Origin: Liopterus haemorrhoidalis
Lineage: Eukaryota; Arthropoda; Insecta; Coleoptera; Dytiscidae
Assembly: GCA_963971575.1 (NCBI GenBank)
Contig: OZ020611.1
Span: 25,093,279 to 25,157,278, forward strand
Length of the DNA stretch: 64,000 nucleotides
Direction: 5' to 3'
The position numbers were made by a program, and so were the translations under genes. Shown here piece after piece: positions 22,252 through 34,889 of this stretch. The notes beneath the pieces were generated by a model, which saw nothing but the letters and a program-made list of their open reading frames with translations, ran no database searches and was not told the DNA's origin. Position 1 is the first letter of the stretch, and each line of letters opens with the position of its first letter.

Positions 22252-22428
22252 CAGTCTGTTCCAAACGGTTAGGCGGAACTAAATGGGAATTTCGTTCTTT
22301 TAGGTTGTCACGAGAAGGGACCTTGCTTGGGTTATTTCATTTTTCATGTGGGAATGTCAAAATTTAAAATTCCAACAATGAAACCATGGAAACGAATGAC
22401 ATATGTCAAAATTTAATATTTTTTTTAC
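22252..22428 (+). mobile_element. left part of a TA-MITE (CAGTCTGTTYCAAACG family)
   Basis: Matches the first ~175 bp of the complete MITE at 37904-38298, including the TIR CAGTCTGTTCCAAACGGTTA and a TA at 22250-22251. The right half is missing. The sequence abuts the reversed (CA)n-family copy at 22430. Confidence 0.8.
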
Positions 22429-22429
22429 T

Positions 22430-22540
22430 TGCCCGACCTTAATATATAAGGGGCAAGTATTGTAATCGCGAAAATTTTCGATGTCGAGACACGTTTCATG
22501 GTCCAGGAAATCCAAAAAACCTATTTTCGAAGTGCCGTCC

Positions 22541-22581
<41 letters not shown>

Positions 22582-23122
22582 TGTCTGTCTGTCTGTGTGT
22601 ATACACGATAACTCAAAAACGGTTTAACTTACAGAGTTCGTTCTGGTACTAAAAAAATCTCCTATTAAATGGGAAGAACCCTATTGTTTTTTATGAAAAT
22701 CGGTTGACTAGAAATGGGAGTTTACTCGTGTCGATTTTAAGATTTTTGCGAATATTTAGCAACAGAAAAATATTTCGAAAAAATTTATTGAACAAAAGTT
22801 ACTATAAATGCAATAACTAATAACTTTTATTTGAGACGCTTTTTGATAAAACGAAAAATTTCGAATTTTTTTTGTAAAATTATTTAAAATTTGTCTCAAT
22901 TTCTCAATTTTTTCATACTTATATGTAACGTTTCCATAGTCATGATAATTAATTCGTAACTAGTAAAGCAAGCCTTGGACAAAAATTTGTATAGAACATA
23001 ATTTGATGTATTTTTGAAGATTTATCTAAATATTATTATTTTTTTTTTTTAAATTTACATTTTATTTTTAAATATTTTTTTATGGGAGGGCAAGTCTAGC
23101 GGAGGTTTCCCTTCGCCACTGG
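22430..23122 (-). repeat. (CA)n-family dispersed repeat, full-length
   Basis: Reverse orientation with both fixed ends: the 3' hairpin terminus at the left (ACTTGCCCGACCTTAATA) and the inverse of CCAGTGGCGAAGGGAAACC at the right. It contains a (GT)n tract at 22542-22580. Confidence 0.9.
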
Positions 23123-23369
23123 TTTATTTATAAACCTTCTAGTTACAACAACAAATCACGTGATTAGTGTCACATCAAAGTTCAGAAAATTTTTATAATG
23201 TCCGTGCAAGATAATTATAAAATAACGTAACACTTGGTATACCCATTTGGTACATTTCGTTTCCACAAGTTGGTAGCCTTTCCTAAGTTGACACATCTTT
23301 TTAAACAGCATTTCCTGCCCTATTTATGTTTAATACTTCATATTGATAGTTCTCAATAAATAAATAAAA

Positions 23370-23910
23370 CCAGTGGCGAAGGGAAACCTCCGCTAGACTT
23401 GCCCTCCCATAAAAAAATATTTAAAAATAAAATGTAAATTTAAAAAAAAAAAAAAATAATATTTAGATAAATCTTCAAAAATACATCAAATTATGTTCTA
23501 TACAAATTTTTGTCCAAGGCTTGCTTTACTAGTTACGAATTAATTATCATGACCATGGAAACGTTACATATAAGTATGAAAAAATTGAGAAATTGAGACA
23601 AATTTTAAATAATTTTCCAAAAAAAATTCGAAATTTTTCGTTTTATCAAAAAACGTCTCAAATAAAAGTTATTAGTTATTGCATTTATAGTAACTTTTGT
23701 TCAATAAATTTTTTCGAAATATTTTTCTGTTGCTAAATATTCGCAAAAATCTTAAAATCGACACGAGTAAACTCCCATTTCTAGTCAACCGATTTTCATA
23801 AAAAACAATAGAGTTCTTCCCATTTAATAGGAGATTTTTTTAGAACCAGAACGAACTCTTTAAGTTAAACCGTTTTTGAGTTATCGTGTATACACACAGA
23901 CAGACAGACA

Positions 23911-23951
<41 letters not shown>

Positions 23952-24084
23952 GGACGGCACTTCGAAAATAGGTTTTTTGGATTCCCTGGACCATGAAACG
24001 TGGTCATCCGTCAAAATCTCGACATCGAAAATTTTCGCGATTACAATACTTGCCCCTTATATATTAAGGTCGGGCAAGTAAAAA
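23370..24084 (+). repeat. (CA)n-family dispersed repeat, full-length
   Basis: Starts CCAGTGGCGAAGGGAAACC and ends TCGGGCAAGTAAAAA. It has the shared LINE-UTR core, (CAGA)4 followed by (CA)n at 23897-23948, and the terminal hairpin formed by ACTTGCC / GGCAAGT around CCTTATATATTAAGG. Confidence 0.9.
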
Positions 24085-24563
24085 TATATATAAATATACT
24101 GGGACGTTTTTTACCCGATTTGACTTCGATTTTATCTGATATTTTTGGGCTGATTTTACAGTGAGGATTATGAAAAAAATATTTAAAAAATTTAAGCTTC
24201 CTTAGTTTTTGAGTTAGAGCCGATTTAGGCCAGTGTTTTTCCTCTAATTCTAAAACTTGTGCCCAAACTTCAAAATGGACCAAATTTTGTTGATCTATGA
24301 CGAAAAATACATACTTGTACTAATTTTCAATAAAATCGGAGACAAAAATTTTTTGCTGTACCCCTTACGATTTTTTCGATGTTTTGCTATTTCCAAGGGT
24401 TTTGGATTACTGCCTATACAAAACTTAATAACTGATTTATTAAAGCCTAATTTTGTTTTTAGACTACAAAATGCATGTGAATTTTAAAAATTCAAACCGC
24501 CGATTTCTATCGCTAACAATTTTTTAGTTAGGATTTATCAAAATTTACAAAAACTTTAAAAAA
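24085..24563. other. gene-free AT-rich spacer between two repeat copies
   Basis: No gene. The two opposed short ORFs at 24041-24487 are not supported. Confidence 0.45.
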
Positions 24564-26161
<1,598 letters not shown>

Positions 26162-27287
26162 ATGAAAAATTTATAAAATATTGTTTTGTTTCAAAATACG
26201 GTGCCAATTAGGATCTCAAGATTTCAAAAATTTCAATCGCAAGTCATTATTCCATTTCGTTTTTGAGAAACATCCATGCGAAGATGAAAATTTCTCTATA
26301 TCACACCATATTAAAATTTGTCATAATTTTAAAATACGCAAAACGAATACGGCCTCAATATTTTTCTAGACTAAATAAACTACGGGGAATCCAAGAATTC
26401 TAGCCTCGGGTCGTTTTCTTTAATCGTTTTTGACTTATGATTTTTTTTATTTCACGATTTTTACAGATGACATAAATTATGCCATTATAATAATTGTCAT
26501 AATCTCAAAGCGGATTAAACGAGTCAATCCCCAATGTTTTCTAGACTGAATAAACTACGAATAATCCAAAAATATCACTTTTTTTAAAATTTTCCCAATT
26601 ATTGCAAATTATGCATTTTTGTTATATATGTATTTGCAGTTTAGTCAATAATAAGAATAATGAATTGTATAGAATTTCTAGGTGATAAGGCAAAACAAGT
26701 CCCATTATTAAAATTAGCACGTCTATTTTATCATGAATTAACTTAATTTTACCAAAATAACAAACCCTTCTCAAACCTGTCTTATTGGTTCATTCCACGT
26801 CAATGATTTCTATAAAGAAAGTGCAATGTTACTAAATGAATTTTAGGAACAAAACTGTATAAAAAGTCTAAAATCTTTTGTTTCTGGTGGAAATGAATAA
26901 CACAGACTGTTTAAAACGATGGAAGATAACTGTATTTAACTTAAAATAAGATTAATGACGAAAGATTCTAAAGCAAAAAGAAAAACATTTTTATTTTTCA
27001 TAAGATAAAGGTGAAAATTATCGTAAATACATATTAAATATAAATTAAAAAATAATAATAATGTCTTAACTTTAGTCTTAAAAATTGGGTACGAAGTTAA
27101 ATATTTACAATATTAACAGGTCTTCAACATATGCAACCACGCATACATAACTGCGAGGTTGGTTATCGGCGATATTATTCTTTGTAGAACAACTTTTGCT
27201 TCTTTGGATTTTGTATGTAAAGCCAAAAACACGTTTGTACCGACATGCATTTGTCAGACAGACTCTCTTTCTGTCTGTCTGTACGTA
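26162..27287. other. gene-free stretch, partly satellite-like
   Basis: The motif TTTTCTAGACTRAATAAACT occurs twice, near 26363 and 26537 (spacing about 174 bp), followed each time by an AATCCAA-like block, suggesting two decayed satellite-like units. No gene. Confidence 0.4.
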
Positions 27288-28422
27288 GGAATGAAATGAT
27301 ACTATCGATACTAGTAAGTTATCGATACGTTTCTTTTGATACTACTATTTTAGTACTCGATTACTAAATAATACTTTCTTTTAACTGGTATCAGTTATAA
27401 TTACTATGGGTTATTTTTGTATAGTAATGTGAATCGGCGATCCGAGCATCCGAGTCATCGTATTTGATAATAATAATAATAATAATATTTATTAACCATG
27501 TTACATTATACATGTTTATAGCACGTCAATACACAAGTAAAAAAAAAATACAAATTAAAATACAAATTGATATACAAATTATAATAACAATATCTATACA
27601 AAGAAACTCTAAGCTTAAAATGAATTACTACACATAGCATTACTAGATGAATCATGATACGTGCAAATTTAAATAGTTAAGCGCCAATTTTAAATCGGTA
27701 AATTATTATTATGGTAATTTACTGCAACTGAACGCTACATAAAACTAAAATTCGAATTACGTAATAGTAACCAATATTAAAGTCTTGTATAAGTCGCAAT
27801 TTTCATGCAAAACACCCAGAAACTTGTTTGTTCTTCCGCAATTATGTTTAAGTCTGTCTAAACATATTTACCTTATTAAACCAGTGGCGAAGGGAAACTT
27901 CCGCTAGACTTGCCCTCCCATAAAAAAATATTTAAAAATAAAATGTAAATTTAAAAAAAAAAAATAATAATATTTAGATAAATCTTCAAAAATACATCAA
28001 ATTATGTTCTATACAAATTTTTGTCCAAGGCTTGCTTTACTAGTTACGAATTAATTATCATGACCATGGAAACGTTACATATAAGTATGAAAAAATTGAG
28101 AAATTGAGACAAATTTTAAATAATTTTACAAAAAAAATTCGAAATTTTTCGTTTTATCAAAAAACGTCTCAAATAAAAGTTATTAGTTATTGCATTTATA
28201 GTAACTTTTGTTCAATAAATTTTTTCGAAATATTTTTCTGTTGCTAAATATTCGCAAAAATCTTAAAATCGACACGAGTAAACTCCCATTTCTAGTCAAC
28301 CGATTTTCATAAAAAACAATAGGGTTCTTCCCATTTAATAGGAGAATTTTTTAGTACCAGAACGAACTCTGTAAGTTAAACCGTTTTTGAGTTATCGTGT
28401 ATACACACAGACAGACAGACAG

Positions 28423-28453
<31 letters not shown>

Positions 28454-28805
28454 TACGGACGGCACTTCGAAAATAGGTTTTTTGGATTCCCTGGACCATG
28501 AAACGTGGTCATCCGTCAAAATCTCGACATCGAAAATTTTCGCGATTACAATACTTGCCCCTTATATATTAAGGTCGGGCAAGTAAAAAGGCATTCATCG
28601 ATACCACGGAATATTGATACTATTTTCCGATACCGATAGTAATATCGGTATCGGAAAATACCAAGGAAATTACCAAAGGATACTAATATCTATAAACTGT
28701 ATCGATACCTAAGCGCTTGTTTTACTAAAATAATCGATACCATGTAGTATCGATACTTTTTTCAAATACCAATACCGATACCGAAACAATCAGTATCTAT
28801 ACCTG
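27288..28805. mobile_element. possible element with GTATCGATAC subterminal arrays
   Basis: Clusters of GATAC/GTATC motifs (many as TATCGATAC) occur at 27300-27355 and 28596-28800. This arrangement resembles the CATCGATG hAT at 10349-11591. The putative ends (TAGGAATGAAATG and the inverse of CAGGTATAGATACTG) match poorly, and I found no duplication. The (CA)n-family repeat at 27881-28589 lies inside. Confidence 0.35.
27881..28589 (+). repeat. (CA)n-family dispersed repeat, full-length
   Basis: Both fixed ends are present. It contains a CAGA run at 28408-28424 followed by a CA tract to about 28454, and the terminal hairpin at 28553-28585. Confidence 0.9.
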
Positions 28806-29274
28806 CGATCTGTATTTAAATCATTATCTGCACGGTAATTTTTGTAGCTAAATAAAAAATAAAATAAAAATACACAGTAATGTGCATCAAAACATACATA
28901 ATAATTTTCAAATATTCTTTTTTTTAAATATAGAAATTTTGTATCGTTGAAATATATAGTTATTTAAAAAAAATATTGTGGCATATTAAATAAAAGCTAT
29001 TGAATGGTAGATTAAGAAACAAATAGTTAGAGAACCTATTGAAAAGATAAAAAAAAAAAAGTTGGAGACTTGATTTATTCGCGATTCCATAATGAGTTTC
29101 TAGAAGTGGAAAATATGTTAACAAAGTTATGTCGCCACATAAGGGTAATTTTTCGAAGGTGATATTTTAAAATAAAGATAATTGATTCTTATTAAAGTTT
29201 CAGGACGTTAATCGACTAATTTTTTGTTTTATTATTCAGGTCACAACTAGCACTCTCTGGTTATAACCTACCGA
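28806..29274. other. gene-free stretch
   Basis: AT-rich. Nothing recognised. Confidence 0.5.
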
Positions 29275-29935
29275 TTACTTTTTACAATTTACCGTTTACA
29301 TCATACCAATTTTGACGTTTCGAGATTTCGATGGATCTCCACGAATTGAGGTCCCTACATAACGTTTTGACTATTTTTAGCATGATGTCTGTCGGTCTGT
29401 CCGTCCGTCTGTCCATCTGTCCGTCTGTCCATCTGTCTGTCCGTCTGTCCGTCTGTCTGTGTACACGTGCAGAGCAAATTCGGCTGAAAGGATTTTTATG
29501 AAACTTCATATTTAAGCTTCTGCCATCAATGGAACGAGTTGATCAACTTTTGGTAAAAATCGGTTGACTAAAAATGGGAGCTTACTCGTGTCGATTTTAA
29601 GATTTTTGTGAATATTTCACAACAGAAAAATATCTCGAAAAAAATTATTAAACAAAAGTTGCTATAAAAACAATAACTGATAACTTTTATTTGAGACGTT
29701 TTTTGATAAAACGAAAAATTTCGAATAATTTCTGTAAAATTTTTCGAAATTTTTTCCAAGTCTCAATTTTTTCATATTTATATGTAACGTTTCCATAGTC
29801 ATGATAAATAATATCTCTGTTAGAAAATATTAGGTCAAGTTATTTCTACTCTGCTGCTAGAATGTATTTTATACAAGTACTTGTGATGGCGGTCGGTCCT
29901 GTGGTGGCCACAGCTGATTTTTACAGTAGTCGAGA
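29275..29935 (-). repeat. LINE 3' end: RT C-terminal tip plus (CAGA)n UTR
   Basis: Reverse-orientation counterpart of 1330-1892. The right part (about 29835-29935) is the inverse of the last ~30 codons of the RT remnant (GPTAIIKYLYKIHSSSRVEIT region). The left part is the UTR with a GTCT/GTCC tetranucleotide tract at 29386-29462. It is 5'-truncated as usual for LINE copies. Confidence 0.85.
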
Positions 29936-30118
29936 CTGCCGGCTTAACGCGCCCTCTGAAGCACGCCCCATGTTCTCGAATATTAAATCAGAGATACAGG
30001 TACACATTTAAAAGAGGGGGGGGGTGAGCGGGCCGACATGGAATTTAAAAAATCTTTTGCCCGTATTGCGGATCAATCTCACAATCCCATACATACAGAG
30101 CGAATGAGTTGACTACTG

Positions 30119-31170
30119 CAACCGCATTTTTAGGGTTTTGTAGGTATGACCAAAAAAACACTTATACCGTCATTTTGTCGTCTGTCTGTCTGTCTGTCTG
30201 TCTAAACCTAGAGAGTTGAAATTTGGCATGCTTATACAACTCTTTGACCCGCACATAGGTAAAATGCTAAGACATCTAAAAAACATATCCCCCTAAAAAT
30301 ATAAACAAATATGTGGTCATCGAAAGAAAAAATATTATTTTTAAATTCTGAGTAGGGTATCAAATGAAAGCCCATAGTACGTGGATTAACGATCGAAATT
30401 TTATTTTTGCAAAATAAATTATTTTGAGGCGATTTTTGCCAAAATTGTGCAAAAAAAAAAATTGTCCCACACCCTGTAGCCCAGATGGTTTAAACTAAAA
30501 ATCTGAAAAAATTCTAAGTAATGTACATTGGTGTGAACCGGAATAGAACAACAGGAATTTTTGATCAGATTATGTTTTCGGAAAATTACGCATTTTTTGT
30601 GTTTTTAACTAAAATATGTCAAATATTTAATTCGCTATGTAACACACTAGATAAGTAAACTCTAGGAGCGTAGTTGGTTTTGTCGTGCGCTTTGTAATTT
30701 GCAAACTAGAGTTCGAATCCTGTTTATTTTATTTTTTCTGTTTTTTTTTTTTTTTTATTTTTATTTTGTTTAAATTATTTTGTCAAAATTCTAGTTACAT
30801 TTTGGTAAATGTTGAATTTAATTTTTAAAAGCGTAATTTTAATAACCAGTGGGAAGTGTTGAAATTATAATTTAATTCTATGTTTGAATGTATACGAAAT
30901 CAGAGGGCGGGGATTGTGATTTAAGCAACCAATGGAAGCCATAGGCGAAATTTTCAAAATCTTAATGAACCTTCCTATATAAAAAAAAAAATACTGCACA
31001 TATTTAGAAACTTAAATAATGGTATTAGGCATTCGAATTAAAATTTATAAAAAAATATTTTAACATAAAATTAGTTTTGGCATCCCAAATAATCATCATT
31101 TAGTTACTAAATACCTGCAAAACCCAGAAATGTGTGAAAATTCACACTTCACATCAATTTTTTTAGGTAA
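30119..31170 (-). repeat. 1.4-kb-family repeat, reverse copy, with tRNA-like insert
   Basis: The left end is the inverse of CCTACAAAACCCTAAAA, with a GTCT microsatellite at 30180-30204. The right end matches the GTGAATTTTCACACATTTC start region. Between them lies a block (about 30650-31090) also present in reverse at 51705-52070. Confidence 0.7.
30656..30730 (+). tRNA. tRNA-like sequence, probably a SINE-type head
   Basis: TAGGAGCGTAGTTGG resembles an A box, and AGTTCGAATCC, 39 bp further, is a near-consensus B box. The apparent anticodon loop TTTGTAA would give TGT (Thr). Acceptor, anticodon and T stems pair poorly, so it is not an intact tRNA. It is best read as a decayed tRNA-derived promoter region inside a repeat. 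Confidence 0.35.
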
Positions 31171-32412
31171 ACCTCATATATGGCTAACATACGTGGCTGT
31201 TCTTGATAAAACGACAGTTGGAATTTAAATACATACCTAGTGTATGTATCAGGTTTTCTATTGATAAGTCTTTACGTCTGGAGGAACTTAATGATTTTTT
31301 CTTTTTCTGATCATGGAATTCGTAGTAGTCGGCAAAATCAATAGCTGACGCATTCAAAATAGTTAATGCTTGTTTTATCAGATGTTCTCACCTACCACGT
31401 TTCTAAGCCATACAAAAAATCTGGAAACACGATAATTTTCTTTCGTAAAATAATAGTTTTGTTAGTCGGTACTTATAGCACTTTCCATATTTTTCCCATT
31501 ATTAGTTATTGCGTCACGATTATGCATTTATCTGTGTTCGTCCAGGAATTTCCAGTAGCACTTCTACATTAGTAACATTTGTTTGTGTAATATTAAAAAT
31601 ATTTAAGATACAACTTACTTTAGATTACGATAAAACAAAGTTTTACCATTTCTAGTCCGCAGAAAAGCTAAAACCACTCGACTTTTACTATATTTTATCC
31701 ACATAAACATGAATAAATGTCCTACACCATTGTAAAACAAGGGGCAGACCAGTAATAACCATTTGGAAATAGTTGGCAGACTTTTACTCAGCTTTATCTA
31801 AAATAAAATAAAAACTTTACACTTTAACGAAAAAATGTTCGTAGCTGTTTATCTAAGAAATACATTCTCATTTAAAGTTGCAACGAGAAGTGTCTTGGGG
31901 TTTTATATATACTTGTACATTAGAGATTTTACAACACACATATGTATACTTGGACTTTAACTCTGATTTCTAAGTTCGACCACTAAAACCAAGCTTTTGT
32001 ATGGGGATAGTTTAGGAGAGAGTTTCTTAACCTCTAAATGTTTATGCACCTCCTGATAATTTCAATATGTTTTGAGATTCTCCTAGTCTAATATTGCTCC
32101 TTTTTCATATTAATGTAATATAATTTCAACGGTATTGTCTGTTGGATTGATTGTTAAAATCAATCATACCCTCTTATTACTCGAATTCGAGTAGACTGCA
32201 TCTATCTTGCAATTTTTACGTTTTAACATTGATTTTTCTTCTTTAGATATCATGTCCTCCAAAAACATTGTTGATCAATAACATGTTTTCCATTTTGGAC
32301 TAAAAAATAATTATGTAAATTGTGTATTTTCACATTTTTCTAAATATCTAGTAAGTTAGGACTTACTAGATATCTACCGAATTACTACTACTTACTATTT
32401 ATTATATAAGAT
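31171..32412. other. gene-free stretch
   Basis: AT-rich. The ORF at 31366-31572 has no recognisable domain. Confidence 0.45.
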
Positions 32413-32900
32413 AAAAGTGGAATTTATAAGATTAAATGTCAAGACTGTGACCACGTTTATACAGGAAAAACAAGTAAAAAATTTAAGATTAGGTTCAAAG
32501 AACATTTAAGCGCCAATAAAAACATAAAACCAGATTCCTCAAATGTCGCAAAGCATTGAATTTCTAATAATCACATCTTTAACACAGATGACTGCTCGGT
32601 AATTCATATAACTAACAATAACCAAAGACTTACTCACCTAGAACATCTGGAAATGCACAAACAATTACAGTCAGGAATACCCATAATGAATGAGCAGGTA
32701 GAGTTATACAACAGCCCTATAATAAAACTATAATTGTCACCTTATTTGTAACCCCCCCCCAATCCACCTACTTCTGTACAGACATAGTATATATATTATT
32801 GCATTTATTATTTTTTAGTTAGTTTAATTTGTAACACATGAGAATGGCTTAATAGCCGAAATACGTATTGAGTAAAATAAATATATTTGTGAAACCAACC
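32413..32900 (+). pseudogene. Penelope-like element remnant: GIY-YIG domain and 3' end
   Basis: The frame 32413-32733 reads KSGIYKIKCQDCDHVYTGKT then KIRFKEHLSANKN, the GIY-YIG endonuclease domain (GIY and YTG motifs) that follows the RT in Penelope-like elements. It nicks target DNA for priming. One in-frame TGA interrupts it (after NVAKH). The RT is missing. The UTR ends with GGCTTAATAGCCGAAATACG (about 32848), resembling stem II plus GAAA of the hammerhead motifs at such ends, but with a mutated core. Confidence 0.8.
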
Positions 32901-33467
32901 TAGTGTTTTAATTGAATAATTGTTATTTATGATGTTTCACCTAGGAATAACGGAAAACTCTACCCAATCGATTTTTTTTATATTAAAGAAAATTTCAGTG
33001 AAGTACTTAAAAAAAAATCCTTAAAAAATTCTGGCCCGCAGTATGTATTTCAGATCGCTATCCGGACCTCGGTCTTTTGGAAGTTGCACATGCCCGATTT
33101 AGAGAAAACAACATTTTTAAAATCCATAATATCTTTTTAATTTTTGTATATTCTTTTACTTCCCCAATTACTTCTGATTGGTCCTAAATACTAACTGTAG
33201 AAAATTTGGTCCAGATCAGTCAAAGAGGGCCTAAGAGTGTATAACGAACAAACAAACAAAAATCCTCCTGTTATATATACAGGAGACAATATTTATATAA
33301 GCATATATTTATATAGTTTTGAATTCTCCTTTTATGTATACCTCTAAACTAGCCCTAAACCTAAAACTAGTCTAAACTAGTTTGCAGCCCTTATCAAAAC
33401 TGAATTGTAAATCATCAATTCTAAATTTTTCTGAATACTACTAAAGAGTGCGCAGTAAACACGTATG
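32901..33467. other. gene-free stretch
   Basis: No coding signal. A block near 33040-33290 (with CTATCCGGACC and GATCAGTC) could be a LINE UTR, but no partner copy is present in the window. Confidence 0.4.
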
Positions 33468-33469
33468 TA

Positions 33470-34028
33470 CGAGGGATGTTTCCAAAGTTCTGGGAATTTA
33501 GCTATAATTTTTATTATTTTGTTAATTTTCGTCAATATTACAATGTAGTTTTTCAACATAATCTCCATTTAACAGAATACATTTATCCCAACGATAAACT
33601 AATTTTTTTAAGCCGTCCTCAAAGAATTTTTTCGGTGTCTCCTCAGTCCACCTATTTATGGCGTGGATCGTCTTCTAGTGATGTTCTACCGGTTTTAAAA
33701 CGATCGATCTACTGATAAACAGTACTTTTGGATTCTGCAGACTCACCAAATACTCCTTATAGACGCTGAATAATTTCTGATGTTTTCACACCTTTTTTCC
33801 AGAATAAGAAAATTATTGCTCTTTCAGATTTTGCTGCGTCTTCCATCGTTACAAAACAGTGCTATGAAAACGCGTTTATATCAGTCGAACACCTAAATCA
33901 GACTGAAGAATAATGCACTAGATAGTTGCATAAACATGTCGAGACTTGTCTGGCACCAATAACATTGCCTATAAGTTCTACGTAATTTAATTATAGCACA
34001 ATTCCCAGAATTTAGGAAACATCCCTCG
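33470..34028 (-). mobile_element. mariner deletion derivative, 559 bp
   Basis: TIRs of about 28 bp (CGAGGGATGTTTCCAAAGTT and inverse) are flanked by TA (33468-33469, 34029-34030). The minus strand keeps only the start of a transposase from an ATG at 33846: EDAAKSERAIIFLFWKKGVK and IDRFKTGRTSLEDDPRH, an HTH region with stops. The catalytic domain is deleted, making this a MITE-like mariner. Confidence 0.9.
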
Positions 34029-34030
34029 TA

Positions 34031-34784
34031 TCTTAATCACAAATATTTTGCAATTTAGTTGAATGAAATATTAGTTTAAAAACACTGATAAATGTATCTA
34101 AATTAAATACATTCACTGATTAAAATGTAGCTTAATGGCGGCTGCATCTTTTCTTTCATTTTGTATATTTAGCACAGGTACATAAATACGTCCCTGTAAA
34201 AGAAATACGTGTTAAAAAAGCTAAGCTTGTGGTAAAGTGAACTAGAAACAACTAACATATATATAGAAAGAGGTAGCGTTTTCAAGCCACCTAGATTACC
34301 CGTAGAGCAGTCATTCTTCTTCCACCGAGCACTAATTCTTGTGGGGCAAATAACTCCGCGTCCCAAAACACCCATCGCATTAGTTGCTCGCTGCGTCCTG
34401 TTTGCCATCCTTACTTCTTACTACACACTAAAGCACGTTTCACATTATACCATTCTTTTTTCATACAACCTTGAATTAAAATGAAAATTATTACATTTTG
34501 ATTAACAGAATTGTAAGCAGGTAGAAGTCTAGCAATTGTTGTTTCTTATTGTGCTTATTGTAAAGATCTTTGTTTTAGGATATATTTGAAAATGACGTCA
34601 AATTGATCTTCAAAACTATTCCACATCGTTTTGAAAGCGATTTTTTTTAAGTTAAATACATTATTGATTGCCTCATCTACTAGGACTATTGGCTACCAGG
34701 TTACATTATATATACATAAGTAATATGTATTTATATAAATTTGTACAAATATGTGTTATTTAAAATTATATTTTTGATGCAATT
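34031..34784. other. gene-free stretch
   Basis: A minus-strand ORF (34169-34408) has no recognisable motif. Nothing else seen. Confidence 0.45.
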
Positions 34785-34889
34785 CTAATCCTTAAAGTAT
34801 TGGATGACTCTGGATTCTATGTCGGTGTTGTTGGCTAGCAGGTCCTTTTGACTTGCTGGTAGGGAGTTGTTTGCTCTTTGTGTTTGGTA

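Noticed and set aside
27288..28805. Firm assignment of the GATAC-rich region to hAT
   Set aside because: No 8-bp duplication and only weakly similar ends. Kept as a low-confidence candidate only.
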